Shown one piece after another: positions 52,562-62,536 of a DNA stretch of 64,000 nucleotides. Position numbers and translations under genes: made by a program. Numbering within the stretch: the stretch's first letter is position 1; every line of letters begins with the position of its first letter. Source of the DNA: Archangium violaceum (GTDB lineage Bacteria; Myxococcota; Myxococcia; Myxococcales; Myxococcaceae); assembly GCF_016887565.1 (NCBI RefSeq), contig NZ_CP069396.1, positions 11,390,001 through 11,454,000 of the forward strand, given 5' to 3'. The notes below the pieces were generated by a model that saw nothing but the letters and a program-made list of their open reading frames with translations, made no database searches and was not told where the DNA came from.

Positions 52562-54004
52562 CTACAGCGACTCCAGGAACATCAGCAGTGACTCTCGCTC
52601 CTCCTTCGAGAGCTGCTTGACCGCTTCCCTCGAGGCCTCGGCCTCTCCACCGTGCCAGAGAATGGCCTCCATCAACGAGCGCGCCCGCCCATCGTGCAGC
52701 AAGCGCGTGTGCCCGTTGACGGTGGCCGTCAGCCCGATGCCCCACAGCGGTGCCGTGCGCCACTCGCGCCCAGTGGCCTCGAAGTCCGGCCGCCCGTCCG
52801 CGAGCCCCTCGCCCAGGTCATGCAACAACAGGTCCGTGTAGGGACGGATCGTCTGTCCGGACAGCTCCGGGTAGCCCTCCAACATGCCCGTGGTGAGCGT
52901 AGGCCGATGGCAACCCGCGCAACCCACCCGGTGGAAGAGCGCCTTCCCCCGCAGCACCTGGGGTGAGTCCACGTCCCGGCGCGCCGGCACGGCGATGACG
53001 TGCGAGTAGAAGGTGAGCGCCGCCAGCCGGTTCGCCTCCACCTCCGGCGCTCCTCCCGAGGGCGCATCCCCGCAGGCCTGCTCGGCCGGGGTGCACGGCT
53101 GCGCGGGAAACAAGGGCGTGGTGAGCCCCATGTCTCCGAGGAAGGCCCCGGCGCTCTGCTGCTCCAGGTCCGGCTGGTTGGCCTTCCACCCGAAGCGCCC
53201 CAGCACCTGCCTGCCCTGACGCACGCTCCACACGCGGTTGGGCCGGCCGGAGATGCCATCCCCGTTCGCGTCGTCCGGGTCCGCCCACTCCAGCACCGTC
53301 TCCTCGGGGACCGCCGCCAGCAGACCGAGCCCATGCAGGGGTTGCGCGAGCCGCGGCGAGAGCATCGTGTCCGGATGCGGCGGACCGTGGGCCAGTTCCT
53401 CCAGCGCATACTCGGGAGCCATCAGGGTGAAAGGCTCACCATCCGCGAAGGTGCCCGGGCGCGGCGTATGGCGCACCACCAGCCGCGCCTCGGCCGGCAC
53501 ACCCGGGACCCCCTTCGGCTGCAGCTGGTCACCATAGGTGGGCTCCGGGAGCGGTCCACCGTTGGGCGCCATGCCCGGGATGCTCAGGCGAATCAGCAGC
53601 GCCTCTCCTGTGGAGCCGGGCTCGTCCGGTGGCGCGGTCCTCCCGTTGCCCACGTGGCAGGACTTGCACGCCACCGCGTGGAAGAGCGGCCCCAGCCCGT
53701 CCCGGTCCGCCCGGCTGCTCGAGGCCGGCGCCGGAATCCAATCAATCTCAAAGACGCCTCGCCCCGAGACGAAGCCCGAACGCCGCTCCAGCGTCAGCAC
53801 GGGCAGCGCCTGGGAGAAGGCCTGCGCGCTCGCGTCGGTGACGGTGCCCGCCTCGCCTCCCGATAGCGCCTCTCCAGGCTCCACCACGTCCCAGCGGACC
53901 GGAGGCACCTCGTCCAGCGGAGCCGGAGACGGAGGCTCCCCACGGCACGCCATCGCCGAAAAGCCAAGCACCACCGCCAGCGTCCAACCCTGGCGCGTCC
54001 TCAT
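52562..54004 (-). CDS. Di-heme c-type thiol oxidoreductase (DUF1111)
   Basis: 480 residues. Signal with SAMAC lipobox. Heme motifs CKSCH (113-117) and CAGCH (362-366). LGPLFHAVACKSCH and GCAGCHRPTLTTG with the TLLHDGRARSLMEAILWHGGEA end are the di-heme DUF1111 signature, related to MauG/cytochrome c peroxidase. Likely periplasmic electron-transfer or thiol oxidase. Start overlaps the RCC1 gene's stop (ATGA at 54001). Confidence 0.9.
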   Translation of the reverse strand: MRTRQGWTLAVVLGFSAMACRGEPPSPAPLDEVPPVRWDVVEPGEALSGGEAGTVTDASAQAFSQALPVLTLERRSGFVSGRGVFEIDWIPAPASSSRADRDGLGPLFHAVACKSCHVGNGRTAPPDEPGSTGEALLIRLSIPGMAPNGGPLPEPTYGDQLQPKGVPGVPAEARLVVRHTPRPGTFADGEPFTLMAPEYALEELAHGPPHPDTMLSPRLAQPLHGLGLLAAVPEETVLEWADPDDANGDGISGRPNRVWSVRQGRQVLGRFGWKANQPDLEQQSAGAFLGDMGLTTPLFPAQPCTPAEQACGDAPSGGAPEVEANRLAALTFYSHVIAVPARRDVDSPQVLRGKALFHRVGCAGCHRPTLTTGMLEGYPELSGQTIRPYTDLLLHDLGEGLADGRPDFEATGREWRTAPLWGIGLTATVNGHTRLLHDGRARSLMEAILWHGGEAEASREAVKQLSKEERESLLMFLESL

Positions 54005-55500
54005 GGCAGCTTCACCACCACGGGCTCGGGGAAGCTCCAGTTGTTCTGCAACGTGTCGTTGCCCAGCGAGCCGGTGCTGTTCCAGCCCCACCCGAAGAGC
54101 TGACCATCCCGGCGCAGCCCCAGCCCGAACGTGGAACCCGCGGCGGCGTCCCTCAGCTCCGAGAGCCCCACCACCGCCTTGTCCGCGAGGGGATGGGCCT
54201 GATGCTCCGAACCACTCTGCCCGTTGCCGAGCTGCCCGTTGAAGTTCTGGCCGAAGCCCCACAGCGTGCCGTCCGCCTTCAGCGCGAGGCCGAAGTTGGA
54301 GTTGGCATACACGGCCACCACGTCCGTCAATCCCACCACCTTCACCGGCGCACGCACCTCGAAGCCCGAGCCGCTCTCGCCGTTGCCCACCTGCCCGCTG
54401 GCATTGAGGCCCCAGGCCGACACCGTGCCGTCCTCGTGGAGCGCCAGCACGTGGTCACGCCCGCTGGCGATGTCCACCACGCTGGAGAGGCCCGGCACCC
54501 GCACCGGCTCGGGATGGGCCACCGAGTCCTCGGTGCCCTGGCCCAGGTTGCCGAAGTTGTTGTTCCCCCAGGCCCACACCGTGCCGTCCCTCGTGAGGGC
54601 AACCGACTGCTGCGAGCCGCCCGCCAGCTTCACCACCTCCGTCAGCCCGCGCACCGGCACCGGGTAGTCGCGGTCCGTGGTGGTGCCATCCCCGAGCTGC
54701 CCGTTGTTGTTCTTCCCGAAGGCCACCACGGTGCCATCGGCCTTCAGCACGAGGGCGTGACTGAAGCCGAGCGCGCCCGCCACCGCGTCCGTCAGTCCAG
54801 GCACCTGCGTGGGCCGATTGCGCGGCTGGGTGTCCGGGGTGCGTGGCTGGCCCTCCACGGGTGGAGTCCCCAGGCCGAGCTGTCCACTGGCGTTGGCGCC
54901 CCAGGTCCACACCGTGCCGTCCTCGAGCACCGCCAGCGAGGTGTTGCTGTTGATGGCGATGGAGGCCACCCGCGACAGCTCCGCCACCAGGACCGGCGTG
55001 GAGCGAGGAGTCGTATCACCGAGCCCGAGCTGCCCCTGCGCGTTCTGCCCCCACGTGTAGAGCCGTCCGTCGCGCACCGCGCCACCGTGCAGACCGCCCG
55101 CCGACACGAGGGTGCCGAAGTGGAAGGACACGGAGGCCTCGGCCACATGGCCCGTGGCATCCTCCGCGCGCACCACCAGCGTGTTGTTCCCGGGCCGGGG
55201 CGTCACCTCCAGCGCGAACGCGCGCCCACCCTCCGACTCCGTGGACTCGAGGACTCGCGTCTCGCCATCATTGAAGCGCCAGGTGAGCCGCTCCACGCCG
55301 GTGTCATCGGCCGCGGTGCCCTCCAGCCGCACCTGCTGGTACGCGCCCAGGCGCCAGGCCTCTCGTGGCGAGGTGAAGCTCACGGTCGGCGGCGTCAGGT
55401 CCGCAGCGGCCGGTGGCGTGTTCGTCCCGGGGGGCGGCTTGCCACCACATCCCCACAGCAGAACGGCGCCCAGCAGGGCGCGAGGCAGACGTCGGTGCAT
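54001..55500 (-). CDS. RCC1-repeat lipoprotein
   Basis: 499 residues. Signal with LLWGC lipobox. An Ig-like N-terminal part (VSFTSPREAWRLGAYQQVRLEG) precedes at least six RCC1-type repeats (VWTWGANASGQLGLG, VWAWGNNNFGNLGQG, VSAWGLNASGQVGNG and so on), which would form a seven-blade propeller. Secreted binding protein of unknown ligand. GGAGAGCC precedes ATG 55500. Translationally coupled to the di-heme oxidoreductase. Confidence 0.9.
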   Translation of the reverse strand: MHRRLPRALLGAVLLWGCGGKPPPGTNTPPAAADLTPPTVSFTSPREAWRLGAYQQVRLEGTAADDTGVERLTWRFNDGETRVLESTESEGGRAFALEVTPRPGNNTLVVRAEDATGHVAEASVSFHFGTLVSAGGLHGGAVRDGRLYTWGQNAQGQLGLGDTTPRSTPVLVAELSRVASIAINSNTSLAVLEDGTVWTWGANASGQLGLGTPPVEGQPRTPDTQPRNRPTQVPGLTDAVAGALGFSHALVLKADGTVVAFGKNNNGQLGDGTTTDRDYPVPVRGLTEVVKLAGGSQQSVALTRDGTVWAWGNNNFGNLGQGTEDSVAHPEPVRVPGLSSVVDIASGRDHVLALHEDGTVSAWGLNASGQVGNGESGSGFEVRAPVKVVGLTDVVAVYANSNFGLALKADGTLWGFGQNFNGQLGNGQSGSEHQAHPLADKAVVGLSELRDAAAGSTFGLGLRRDGQLFGWGWNSTGSLGNDTLQNNWSFPEPVVVKLP

Positions 55501-55618
55501 GGCTCTCCTCTCACCGGAGCCAGACTCCGGCGGAAAGCCCTGCCGGTAACGCATCCCCGGGAGGAGCACAAGCCACCCACGTGCGCTCGGGCTCCCCCTC
55601 CTACTGTCTCGGATCGCG

Positions 55619-56017
55619 TTACGGAATCTTGGGCGCGTCTTCCGAGGTGTTGAAGATGATGATGGACGTGCAGGTGTTGGATGCGTCCCAGCCGAAGGCG
55701 AGAGAGCTGTCCCCATTCAGGGACTGGACCATGTTCACGAAGCCGGGCGCCGTGGACGAGCAGCTCACGTAGGTGCCGCCAGCATCCCTCGCGTAACACT
55801 GACCGATGATGGTCGTGAACGGACTGACCGACTGCGTGTAGCAGCCGATGTACTGCATCGAATCCGCGCTGTTGCGCGCTCCTCCCAGAGAGCCCTGCGC
55901 ATGCCGGTTCGTCACGTCCACCACGACCTGCTGGCTGGACTTGAAGCCGGCCACGGCGCTGGTGGCCGCCAGCAACGCTCCCACCCCCACGGCCGCAACG
56001 GTCATCTTCCTCTTCAT
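55619..56017 (-). CDS. Small secreted protein
   Basis: 132 residues. Signal VGVGALLAATSAVAG. The mature part is rich in Ser/Asn and has Cys (YIGCYTQS, QCYARD, VSCSS, NTCTSI) likely to make disulfides. No family recognised. RBS is modest; ATG 56017 starts the signal. Confidence 0.65.
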   Translation of the reverse strand: MKRKMTVAAVGVGALLAATSAVAGFKSSQQVVVDVTNRHAQGSLGGARNSADSMQYIGCYTQSVSPFTTIIGQCYARDAGGTYVSCSSTAPGFVNMVQSLNGDSSLAFGWDASNTCTSIIIFNTSEDAPKIP

Positions 56018-56099
56018 GCGCGCTTCTCCCGGTGAGTGGGGCGACCCCTGTCGCCCCCGTGCGGCCGGCATGATGGGGAATCGGTCTGACATCGCCCGC

Positions 56100-56447
56100 T
56101 CACGCGTCCAGCAGGGCGCGCAGGTCCTCGGGAATCGGCATGGGCGTGAGGATGCCCACGTTGGCTCCTCCGGTATTGCCGAGCGGAGCCCGGCCGAGCC
56201 ACGAGCCCGGCCCGGCCACCAGGATTCGCGCCAGCTGACCGAGCAGCTCGCGCACGTCCCCGCGCCGCCACCCGAAGGCGAACATGAGGCAATGCACCCG
56301 GACATGCGGCCCGGCATGGGCCTGACTCAGGATGTGGGCCCGCTCCAGGTGCCGCCACGCGCGCGGCAGCTCACCACCCCGCTCCGCCTCGGTGGCCTGG
56401 TGCAGCTCGGTCTCGAACGCGGCCCGCAGCTTCGACTTCATCGGCAT
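56100..56447 (-). CDS. DUF3703 protein
   Basis: 115 residues. AAFETELHQATEAERGGELPRAWRHLERAHILSQAHAGPHVRVHCLMFAFG is the DUF3703 pattern. Cytoplasmic, unknown function. GGAGGAA upstream of ATG 56447. Downstream of the AraC gene on the same strand. Confidence 0.75.
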   Translation of the reverse strand: MPMKSKLRAAFETELHQATEAERGGELPRAWRHLERAHILSQAHAGPHVRVHCLMFAFGWRRGDVRELLGQLARILVAGPGSWLGRAPLGNTGGANVGILTPMPIPEDLRALLDA

Positions 56448-56475
56448 GACTTCCTCCTTCTTGACCGCGCCACCT

Positions 56476-57285
56476 TCACGCGGGAGGAGCGCCGCGCGCT
56501 TGTAAGAACTCGCCACCTCCTGGGGGGAGGACCCACTCGACCACGCCGGCGATCTCCGAGGGGGAGAGCCCGAACACCCGGCGGAAGACGTGGCTCAGGT
56601 GGGCGCTGTCGGTGAAGCCCGCCGCGTGCGCCGCGGTGGTGAGGGGAGCACCCGCCCGCAGGTGCTCGGCGGCGCGGTGGAGCCTCAGCCAGAGGATGTA
56701 CGGCCGGAGCGCCAGCCCCACCTCGGCCCGGAAGAGATGGGACAGCCGGCTGGTGGAGAGCCCCACCCGGGGCGCGAGCGCCTCGAGGCGCACGTCTCCC
56801 TCAAGCGCCTCCGGCAACAGGCGCAGCAGGCGCTTCACCGCGGGATGGGTGGGCCGAGGGCTCGCCGTGTCCACCCGCAGCGCGAGGAGCATCGCCTGGG
56901 CGAGCGACTCGGCCTCGTGCCAGTGCCTCGGTGGCGCCTTCGGGGCGAGCGACACGAGGCACTCGCCCGCCCGCTGCCAGTCCGCCACGGAGTCTCGCGC
57001 GATGCCGAGTGTCTGGAGGCTCCGTCCGACGAGGTCATCGGGGTACACGTGGAGCAGCACCGCGGCACTGGCCGCGCCGGCCACGGCGTGCTCGACATCC
57101 GGCGGGATGATGGCCGCCTGGCAGGGCCGGGTGCGCAGGCGGGAGTCCGCCAGCGAGACCGGCTCACCGAGCGACAGCACCAGTTGGAAGCTGTGGTGCG
57201 CATGCGGTCGCGTCTCGCCCAGGGGCCCCGCGTAGAGCAGGCGCCCGGGTCCGAAGAAGAGCCGCCCCCTCCACGTACGGCTCAC
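56476..57285 (-). CDS. AraC-family regulator
   Basis: 269 residues. N-terminal cupin-like sensing half (HAHHSFQLVLSLGEPVSL), C-terminal tandem helix-turn-helix (LEALAPRVGLSTSRLSHLFRAEVGL, then AAHAAGFTDSAHLSHVFRRVFGLSP). Effector unknown; the downstream DUF3703 gene is a likely target or partner. Confidence 0.88.
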   Translation of the reverse strand: MSRTWRGRLFFGPGRLLYAGPLGETRPHAHHSFQLVLSLGEPVSLADSRLRTRPCQAAIIPPDVEHAVAGAASAAVLLHVYPDDLVGRSLQTLGIARDSVADWQRAGECLVSLAPKAPPRHWHEAESLAQAMLLALRVDTASPRPTHPAVKRLLRLLPEALEGDVRLEALAPRVGLSTSRLSHLFRAEVGLALRPYILWLRLHRAAEHLRAGAPLTTAAHAAGFTDSAHLSHVFRRVFGLSPSEIAGVVEWVLPPGGGEFLQARGAPPA

Positions 57286-57289
57286 GGGG

Positions 57290-57592
57290 TCAGCGGTCGC
57301 GCAGTGGCGGAGTGCCCGTCCGAGCCTCCTCCGCCGAATCCAACGTTTTCGGCCACGCCGACTCCGGCTGGTAGCGCTGCACCTCGCGCACCACGAAGAA
57401 GGCCGCCGCCGACAACACGCCGATGTCGTCCAACCAGCCCAGGATGGGCAGGAAGTCCGGCAGCGCGTCCACGGGCATGACGAAGTAGATGACGGCGAAC
57501 AACCCCGCGAGCCTCCGCCACATCGGCACGCGCGGGTCTCGCACGTAGCGGAAGAACCGGGTCCCCATTGCTCGAAGGCCTGCAGCGTTCAT
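57290..57592 (-). CDS. DUF1232 (YkvA-like) membrane protein
   Basis: 100 residues. VPMWRRLAGLFAVIYFVMPVDALPDFLPILGWLDDIGVLSAAAFFV is the DUF1232 signature, with the conserved D-x-I-P-D-F-like centre. Likely membrane-associated. Function unknown. Confidence 0.85.
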   Translation of the reverse strand: MNAAGLRAMGTRFFRYVRDPRVPMWRRLAGLFAVIYFVMPVDALPDFLPILGWLDDIGVLSAAAFFVVREVQRYQPESAWPKTLDSAEEARTGTPPLRDR

Positions 57593-57688
57593 GTCCTCTC
57601 CTACGAATGGAGGCCGATTTCCATTGCGGCCCCTCCACCGTAGGCGCCCGGCCGCTCGTGGGGCAAGCCGCCATCTCCCCGAGTGTCC

Positions 57689-59254
57689 TCAGTCGTCCTC
57701 GCACGGCTCCTTGGGCGGCTTGTCCTTCTTGGCCCCCCGCGCACCCGGCGCCTCCGGCTCCTCGCAGTCATCGGGGCCCGGGTGCTGTTCGAAGGGCGGA
57801 CGCCGCTCGAGGAAGGCCTCCATCAGCTCCTGCCGGTACGGGAGGAAGGTGCCCACCAGCGACTCCGAGAGCCCGTAACGCGGGCCGTCCGGACCCTCCT
57901 CCAGCGTGCGCTCGCTCACGTGGACGAAGGTGTAGAGGGTGGACTTGGAGGGCCAGGTGAGCCCGCCTCCGAGGTTCGTGCCCGTGCTGAGCTGGTGGCA
58001 CCCCGCGCAGGAGAGCGTCTGCGCCCTCGCGACGATGTTCGCCGGCGTGAGCGTGCTGCGCAGCGTGGAGAGCCGCTGCTGGAGTTGGGTGCGCAGCGGG
58101 CTCGCACCCGTGCCGAAGTGGTGGACGTAGAGGTTCTCCGTGCCGCTCGCGTTGCTCTGCCCGGTGTTGAAGCGCTCCTCGGTGGCCATCGTGTAACGGA
58201 GCAGGTCGTTGGTCGCCAGCGTCCCCACCTGGGACGCCAGGGACTCCGCGAAGTCCGCCTTGAGCGGATGGCCCACCTTCGAGCTGAAGAGCACTCCGGC
58301 CGGGTTCGTCTTCACCGTGTCCGGCTCGAAGCGCATCACGCACGAGCCCCCCTCGCACCGCTTGCGCACGCGGAACTCGCGCAACGTCCAGGTGGACTGC
58401 ATGAACTGGTTGGTGCGCACCTGGCCGGTGGCGCGATCCGTGGCGTTGCCGAAGTTGTCGATGTCGATGACCGGCGGGATGTTCCCGATTCCCTCGAAGT
58501 AGAAGCGGTGCAGGGCCTCGGCGCGCACCGCCGGGTCCGGCTCCTGGGAGAGCTCCGCCCAGAAGCGCATCACCTTGCGGCACCCGTGAATCCCCTTCTT
58601 CGGCTTCGGGTTGGGCAGCACTCCCTCGAAGGCGATGAGGTTGCGGCTGCGCGAGTTGGTGATGCCCGAGCGCCGGGCGAAGACGATGCGGTACTCCCCG
58701 CAGTCGCTCCCGTCCTCCGCCGCCAGGTCGAAGCGGTTGAAGAGCCCGATGGGCACGTACGCCGCGTGATGGGTGTCCGGATTGAGGAAGGGATTCTCCT
58801 GCGCCTGGCTCCCCTCCGCCCGAGGGCAGGCATAGGCGAAGCCGTTGAAGCCCGGCAGCCCGTCCTCGAGCGTCTGGTCATCGCAATGCGCACCGCCCAG
58901 CCCCAACCCCGGCCCCGGCCGCTGCGTGTCCCACCACTCCTGGTAGAGCCTCAGCCCCGTGAGCCCCGGAATGCCGCTCTGCTCCGCCAGCCGGTTCATC
59001 ACCTCCTCGAAGCTGAAGCGCGCCAGGATGAGCTGGTCCGTCACCGCCAGCGAGCGCCGTGGATCCACGCTCACCTCCAGCCCTGGCTTCGCCATGGATT
59101 GGGGGCCGCCCATCGGTAGCAGCCCGATTCCACGTCGCTCTGGATGGAGTGACACCCCCGGGGAAACCGCTGGAGCCGATGGCGGCTCCACCGTCACTCC
59201 ACATGCAGATAGGGCCACGACCCCCGCCGCGGCCAGGAGATAGAACGCACGCAT
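57689..59254 (-). CDS. Monoheme c-type lipoprotein of unknown family
   Basis: 521 residues. Signal with LSAC lipobox. One CAGCH heme site (near residue 415), with NRFDLAAEDGSDCGEYRIVF and RFYFEGIGNIPPVIDIDNFG in a large unassigned N-terminal region. It looks like secreted myxobacterial redox proteins. ATG 59254 was preferred over two upstream starts because a G-rich ribosome site precedes it and the signal begins there. Confidence 0.75.
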   Translation of the reverse strand: MRAFYLLAAAGVVALSACGVTVEPPSAPAVSPGVSLHPERRGIGLLPMGGPQSMAKPGLEVSVDPRRSLAVTDQLILARFSFEEVMNRLAEQSGIPGLTGLRLYQEWWDTQRPGPGLGLGGAHCDDQTLEDGLPGFNGFAYACPRAEGSQAQENPFLNPDTHHAAYVPIGLFNRFDLAAEDGSDCGEYRIVFARRSGITNSRSRNLIAFEGVLPNPKPKKGIHGCRKVMRFWAELSQEPDPAVRAEALHRFYFEGIGNIPPVIDIDNFGNATDRATGQVRTNQFMQSTWTLREFRVRKRCEGGSCVMRFEPDTVKTNPAGVLFSSKVGHPLKADFAESLASQVGTLATNDLLRYTMATEERFNTGQSNASGTENLYVHHFGTGASPLRTQLQQRLSTLRSTLTPANIVARAQTLSCAGCHQLSTGTNLGGGLTWPSKSTLYTFVHVSERTLEEGPDGPRYGLSESLVGTFLPYRQELMEAFLERRPPFEQHPGPDDCEEPEAPGARGAKKDKPPKEPCEDD

Positions 59255-59485
59255 CAGGACCCCCCTCATGCGGTCCGCCCGAAGCAAAGACAGCGGCGGG
59301 TCCGCCTCCAGAACTTAGGAACCCTGGCAAGGCGGGGTTGACCGTCCGGGAGGGAACGCTCGGTGTGGAGCCGCGGGACTGGTTTCGTGTGGAGCCGCAC
59401 GACCTTCTTGTCCTGGAGGGACGTGGGTCTCCGGTTTACACGCGGCGGGTCTCGTTCGAAACGCGAAGAGGGCCGGAGGAGGGAA

Positions 59486-59522
59486 ATCCCTCACCCCAGC
59501 CCTCTCCCAGGGGGAGAGGGGG
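59486..59522 (+). repeat. Dispersed palindromic repeat, copy 15
   Basis: CCCTCACCCC then CTCTCCCAGGGGGAGAGG, a slightly decayed copy. Confidence 0.85.
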
Positions 59523-59551
59523 TTTACACGGGTTCGACTCGCGGCCCGTGA

Positions 59552-59587
59552 GACCCTCACCCCGTCCCTCTCCCGGAGGGAGAGGGG
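59552..59587 (+). repeat. Dispersed palindromic repeat, copy 16
   Basis: ACCCTCACCCC then CTCTCCCGGAGGGAGAGG; ends seven bases before the gyrA stop, downstream of that gene on the minus strand. Confidence 0.9.
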
Positions 59588-59594
59588 TTCTTGC

Positions 59595-62351
59595 TTACTC
59601 CTCGGACTCCGGCTCCGACGACTCCGTGGACTCCTCGGCGGTCGACGCTTCGGCCGCGGGCTCGGTGGACTCCGACGACGCGGACGCCTCCGCCACCACC
59701 GCCTCGCCTCCGTTCTCCTCGCCCTCCTCCTCCGACTCCGGCAGCTTCGAGATGCCCGTCACCTTCTCCTCCGCGCTCTCCAGCGCGATCAGCCTCACAC
59801 CCTGCGTGTTGCGGCCGATGACGGAGATCTCCTTCGCCTTCATCCGAATGAGCATCCCGCCGTTGGTGACCAGCATCACCTCGTCCTTGTCCGTCACCTG
59901 CAGCAGGCCCACCACCTTGCCATTCCTCTCGGTGGCCTTGATGTCGATGATGCCCTTGCCGCCTCGGCCCTGCTGACGGTACTCGCCCTCCTCCGTCCGC
60001 TTGCCGTAGCCGTTCTCCGTCACCGTCAGCACCGTGGTGTCCTTCTCCACCAGGTCCGCACCCACCACCTCGTCGCCATCCTCCAGCGTGATTCCCTTCA
60101 CGCCGTAGGCATCCCGGCCCATCGAGCGCACTTCCGTCTCCGGGAAGCGGATGCTCATGCCGTTGGCCGTGGACAGCAGGATGTCCTTCGAGCCGTCGGT
60201 GATCTTCACCGCCACCAGCTCGTCCCCCTCCTCGATGCCCAGCGCCCGGATACCGCTGGAGCGCACGTTCGAGAAGGCCGACAGGTCCGTCCTCTTCACC
60301 ACGCCACGCTTCGTCACGAAGAAGACGAACTGGTTCTCGCCGAACTCCTTCGTCACCAGCACCTGCGCCAGCCGCTCGCCCTCGCCCAGCTGCACCAGGT
60401 TCACGATCGGCTTGCCTCGCGACGTGCGGCCCGCCAGCGGAATCTCGTGCACCTTCAGCCAGTACAGCCGGCCCGTGTTGGTGATCGGCATCAGGTACGC
60501 GTGCGTGCTCGCCACGAACAGGTCGGTGACGAAATCGTCCTCCTTCGTCGTCGCCCCCGTCTTGCCTCGCCCGCCTCGCTTCTGCGCCCGGTACTCCGTC
60601 AGCGCCGAGCGCTTCACGTACCCCGTGTGCGACAGCGTCACCACCATCGTCTCCTCGGCGATGAGGTCCTCGCTGGTGATCTCCTCCGCCGCGCCGGTGA
60701 TCTCCGTGCGCCGCTTGTCGCCGTAGCGCTCGCGGATCTCCCTGAGCTCCGTCCGGATGACGTTGAGCAGGCTCGACTCGTTGGCCAGGATGTCCTCCAG
60801 GCGGAGGATCTCCCTCACCAGGTCCACCAGCTCGCGGAACAGCTCCTCGCGCTGCAGGCCCGTGAGGCGCTGCAGGCGCATCTCGAGGATGTTCTTCGCC
60901 TGCTCCTCGCTGAAGCCCGAGCCCTCGTACCGGTGCTCCAGCCCCGAGTAGCTCGGCACCTCGTCGCGCGCCCTCGAGACCAGCAGCTCCATCTGCGCCT
61001 TCGCCTTGGCGTAGTCGATGCGCTGCAGGTTCTTGAAGTTCTCCCGCTCGTAGAGCGCGGGCGACAGGATGTTCATCAAGCCCCAACGCGCCTCGTCCGG
61101 ATCCCTCGAGGCACGGATCAGGCTCACCACCAGGTCGATGAGGTCCTGCGCGACCAGCAAGCCCTCGACGATGTGGCGGCGGGCCCGCGCCTTGCGCAGC
61201 TCGTAGCGGCTGCGGCGCGTCACCACGTCCCGGCGGTGCGCGATGAAGCGCTCCAGCAGCTCCTTGAGCGTGAGCGTGCGCGGCTGGCCCGCGTCGATGG
61301 CCAGCATCACCGCGCCGAAGGTGGTCTCCATCGCGGTGTTGGCGAACAGGTTGTTGAGCACCACGGCGGAGATGGCGTCGCGCTTGAGCTCCACCACGAT
61401 GCGCATGCCCTGCCGGTCGCTCTCGTCGCGGATGTCGCTGATGCCCTCCAGCTTCTTCTCGCGCACCAGGTCGGCGATCTTCTCGATGAGCCGCGCCTTG
61501 TTCACCTGGTAGGGAATCTCCGTGACGATGATGCTCTCACGGTCACCCTTCTTGGAGGTCTCGATCTCCGTGCGGGCCCGGACGGTGATCTGCCCACGGC
61601 CCGTCTCGTAGGCGCGCAGGATGCCCTCCCGGCCGGTGATGATGCCGGCGGTGGGGAAGTCCGGCCCGGGGATGAACTGCATCAAGTCCCGAACGGTGGC
61701 CTCGGGATGGTCGATCAGGTGCAGCGTCCCGTCGATGACCTCGGTCATGTTGTGCGGCGGGATGTTGGTGGTCATACCCACCGCGATGCCCGTGCTGCCG
61801 TTGACCAGGAGGTTGGGGAACTTGGTGGGGAGGACCAGCGGCTCCACGGTGGAGTCGTCGTAGTTGGGACCGAAGTCGATGGTCTCCTTGTCGATGTCCG
61901 CCAGCATCTCCTCGGCCAGGCGGTCCATGCGCACTTCCGTGTAGCGCATGGCCGCTGGCGAGTCGCCGTCCACGGAGCCGAAGTTGCCCTGGCCGTCCAC
62001 CAGCAGGTAGCGGAGGCTCCACTCCTGGGCCAGACGCACCATGGCGTCGTAGACGGCGGTGTCGCCGTGCGGGTGGTACTTACCAATCACGTCACCCACC
62101 ACGCGCGCGCTCTTCTTGTAGGCACGGTTGTGGTAGTTGCCCAGGTCGTTCATCGCGTACAGCACGCGGCGATGCACGGGCTTGAGGCCGTCACGGACGT
62201 CGGGCAGCGCGCGCCCGATGATGACGGACATCGAGTAGTCGAGATACGAACGGCGCATCTCGTCTTCGATGTTGACGGGGATGAGTTCTCCCACGCTGCC
62301 CTGAGGAGGAGCGGGGGGCGTTGCCGGCTTGTCGGTGGTGTCGTCGGCCAT
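59595..62351 (-). CDS. gyrA: DNA gyrase subunit A
   Basis: 918 residues from ATG 62351. Catalytic Tyr137 in [10 protein letters not shown]; quinolone region [13 protein letters not shown] with Thr at the E. coli Ser83 position, common in other phyla, and Asp kept at 87. GyrA box is RGGRGKTG. The C-terminal pinwheel is followed by a Glu/Ser-rich tail of about 50 residues. GyrA cuts and rejoins DNA to introduce negative supercoils with GyrB, which is not in the window. Ten in-frame residues upstream of the ATG are unlikely to be translated. Confidence 0.98.
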   Translation of the reverse strand: MADDTTDKPATPPAPPQGSVGELIPVNIEDEMRRSYLDYSMSVIIGRALPDVRDGLKPVHRRVLYAMNDLGNYHNRAYKKSARVVGDVIGKYHPHGDTAVYDAMVRLAQEWSLRYLLVDGQGNFGSVDGDSPAAMRYTEVRMDRLAEEMLADIDKETIDFGPNYDDSTVEPLVLPTKFPNLLVNGSTGIAVGMTTNIPPHNMTEVIDGTLHLIDHPEATVRDLMQFIPGPDFPTAGIITGREGILRAYETGRGQITVRARTEIETSKKGDRESIIVTEIPYQVNKARLIEKIADLVREKKLEGISDIRDESDRQGMRIVVELKRDAISAVVLNNLFANTAMETTFGAVMLAIDAGQPRTLTLKELLERFIAHRRDVVTRRSRYELRKARARRHIVEGLLVAQDLIDLVVSLIRASRDPDEARWGLMNILSPALYERENFKNLQRIDYAKAKAQMELLVSRARDEVPSYSGLEHRYEGSGFSEEQAKNILEMRLQRLTGLQREELFRELVDLVREILRLEDILANESSLLNVIRTELREIRERYGDKRRTEITGAAEEITSEDLIAEETMVVTLSHTGYVKRSALTEYRAQKRGGRGKTGATTKEDDFVTDLFVASTHAYLMPITNTGRLYWLKVHEIPLAGRTSRGKPIVNLVQLGEGERLAQVLVTKEFGENQFVFFVTKRGVVKRTDLSAFSNVRSSGIRALGIEEGDELVAVKITDGSKDILLSTANGMSIRFPETEVRSMGRDAYGVKGITLEDGDEVVGADLVEKDTTVLTVTENGYGKRTEEGEYRQQGRGGKGIIDIKATERNGKVVGLLQVTDKDEVMLVTNGGMLIRMKAKEISVIGRNTQGVRLIALESAEEKVTGISKLPESEEEGEENGGEAVVAEASASSESTEPAAEASTAEESTESSEPESEE

Positions 62352-62408
62352 GAAATCGAGGGTCAGGGGTGGGGCCCGCACGATGGGGGCCCGTCAGGGT
62401 AACGTGCC

Positions 62409-62437
62409 TACGTAACCCCCGGATTTTCCAGCGTCAA
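62409..62437 (-). promoter_or_regulatory. gyrA promoter
   Basis: Minus strand TTGACG, 17-base spacer, TACGTA. Transcription would start near 62402, leaving a ~50-base leader. Confidence 0.55.
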
Positions 62438-62536
62438 CAAGGGAAACACGGGGGTGACGAGGGGTAGGCGGAAAGAGGAGCCAGAAGTCGCCTGGCTGGG
62501 GGGCATCGGACACCTCGTCCGACCCCATCCGAACCT

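Larger units (their letters stand above)
59255..59594. other. Intergenic region with two repeat copies
   Basis: 340 bases between the monoheme gene and the end of gyrA. It holds repeat copies 15 and 16 and nothing else recognisable. Confidence 0.75.

Noticed and set aside
60447-62402. Plus-strand frame across gyrA
   Set aside because: Antisense of gyrA, composition atypical for protein.
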